Below, piece by piece: positions 33,880-34,398 of a DNA stretch of 34,398 nt; the stretch's first letter is position 1; each line of letters opens with the position of its first letter. The notes under the pieces are model-generated. The model did not search any database. It saw nothing but the letters and a program-made list of their open reading frames with translations, and was not told the DNA's origin. Origin of the DNA: Chthoniobacterales bacterium (GTDB lineage: Bacteria > Verrucomicrobiota > Verrucomicrobiia > Chthoniobacterales > UBA10450). The DNA lies in assembly GCA_013815325.1 (NCBI GenBank), contig JACDGM010000050.1, positions 1-34,398 on the forward strand, read 5' to 3'. The translations under genes were made by a program, and so were the position numbers.

Positions 33880-34398
33880 TTATCTGGAACCGCCGCGCAG
33901 CTGAGCCATACGGCGGCGGCGAAGCAATTCGGTCAGTGAAACCGCCACGACCAAGCCGATGATCGGGAATAACGCGCTCATCTCCGGAACGGGCGCCATG
34001 GTGGCCTGGAATGCGACGGGCAAAACATCGCCGGAAAGCGCTCCAATGGAGATGAATTTGTAGTTGGCGAAATCTGCAATGCTAACGAAGACAAGGTCAG
34101 AGGAGCTATTATAGACACCTCCGATTTGCTGGCCCGGTTCTCCCAGACTTGAGGAACCCCAGATAACGAAGGTGTCGTTGGAGCCTGCCTGGACGCTTCC
34201 AATTTCGATCTTACCGTCGCTGAATCCCGCGGCGAGGATTGAACTCACGTCCAGCTGGATGAATTGCAGCGGATAGACGCCATTCCCTTGCAGTTCGTGA
34301 TCTGCCGGGCCGACGATACCGAGGCCGGTCTCATCGGCTCCCTGATTTTTGAAATAAAGGCCGAGCGGGGTGATTGGAGAGCCAACCGTGTAACCGTA
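33880..34398 (-). CDS. PEP-CTERM-like exported protein, C-terminal part
   Basis: The open minus-strand frame enters from the right edge, so the start is outside the window. The readable part (TVGSPITPLGLYFKNQGADETGL.., ILAAGFSDGKIEIGSVQAGSND) is a beta-rich secreted domain of unknown function. The end is a textbook sorting tail: VPEMSALFPIIGLVVAVSLTELLRRRRMAQLR, i.e. VPE motif, a hydrophobic helix and an Arg cluster, as in PEP-CTERM/exosortase substrates. It is transcribed towards atpG, converging on it with about 80 bp between. Confidence 0.75.
   Translation of the reverse strand, partial: YGYTVGSPITPLGLYFKNQGADETGLGIVGPADHELQGNGVYPLQFIQLDVSSILAAGFSDGKIEIGSVQAGSNDTFVIWGSSSLGEPGQQIGGVYNSSSDLVFVSIADFANYKFISIGALSGDVLPVAFQATMAPVPEMSALFPIIGLVVAVSLTELLRRRRMAQLRGGSR

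Overview
The window looks like chromosomal DNA of a GC-rich, Gram-negative bacterium, most probably a soil-type Verrucomicrobiota (Chthoniobacterales/Spartobacteria-like). This is an inference from protein style, not a database result. The signs are lipid A genes (lpxA, a PagL-like deacylase), a TolC-type outer-membrane protein, a C-terminal PEP-CTERM-like sorting tail, a secreted protein end of the DNVLIGGFIV type common in Verrucomicrobiota, and many short intergenic palindromic repeats.

Layout. (1) 1-3430 is a decaying region: a frameshifted end of a secreted protein, then on the minus strand remnants of an apparent reductive pyrimidine-degradation locus (preT N-domain fused to a multiply frameshifted mmsA; a dihydropyrimidinase N-terminus running into an aquaporin C-terminus), with an intact vapBC toxin-antitoxin pair in the middle. 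(2) 3600-7211: MarR regulator, TolC-like protein, pgeF and two small single-TM proteins on plus. (3) 7242-11201, minus: lpxA, radC, polyprenyl diphosphate synthase, lipoate ligase-like protein and pyrF, tightly packed. (4) 11230-16485: ispE, a Nudix protein, a PagL-like protein, a secreted unknown, an RluA-type pseudouridine synthase, an orphan LolD-like ABC ATPase and an SRPBCC protein. (5) 16599-23156: accB-accC, thiE, a PfkB kinase, pdxJ-acpS and a SirB1-type protein. (6) 23220-28963: FGGY kinase (minus), universal stress protein, glycogen synthase-like glycosyltransferase, obgE and a second glycosyltransferase. (7) 29151-33799: ATP synthase genes atpB-E-F-H-A-G, followed not by atpD but by an oppositely oriented PEP-CTERM-type gene cut by the right edge.

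The most striking signal is not a gene. The nonamer TCGTTAGGC (reverse GCCTAACGA) occurs about 31 times (33 for the octamer CGTTAGGC) across the window, in both orientations, in several reading frames and at gene junctions, against about 0.3 expected by chance. It forces rare AGG, TTA and CTA codons into otherwise GC-rich genes. It behaves like a genome-wide DNA signal of the uptake-sequence, Chi-like or HIP1-like kind, and I know of no description of this one. Other non-coding structure includes four copies of a ~115-125 bp quasi-palindrome, two copies of a ~148 bp element with 27-bp inverted termini, GTAGCGC-ended palindromes that supply stop codons to neighbouring genes, hexamer/heptamer-phased inverted repeats, and a 5x7-bp tandem repeat inside obgE.
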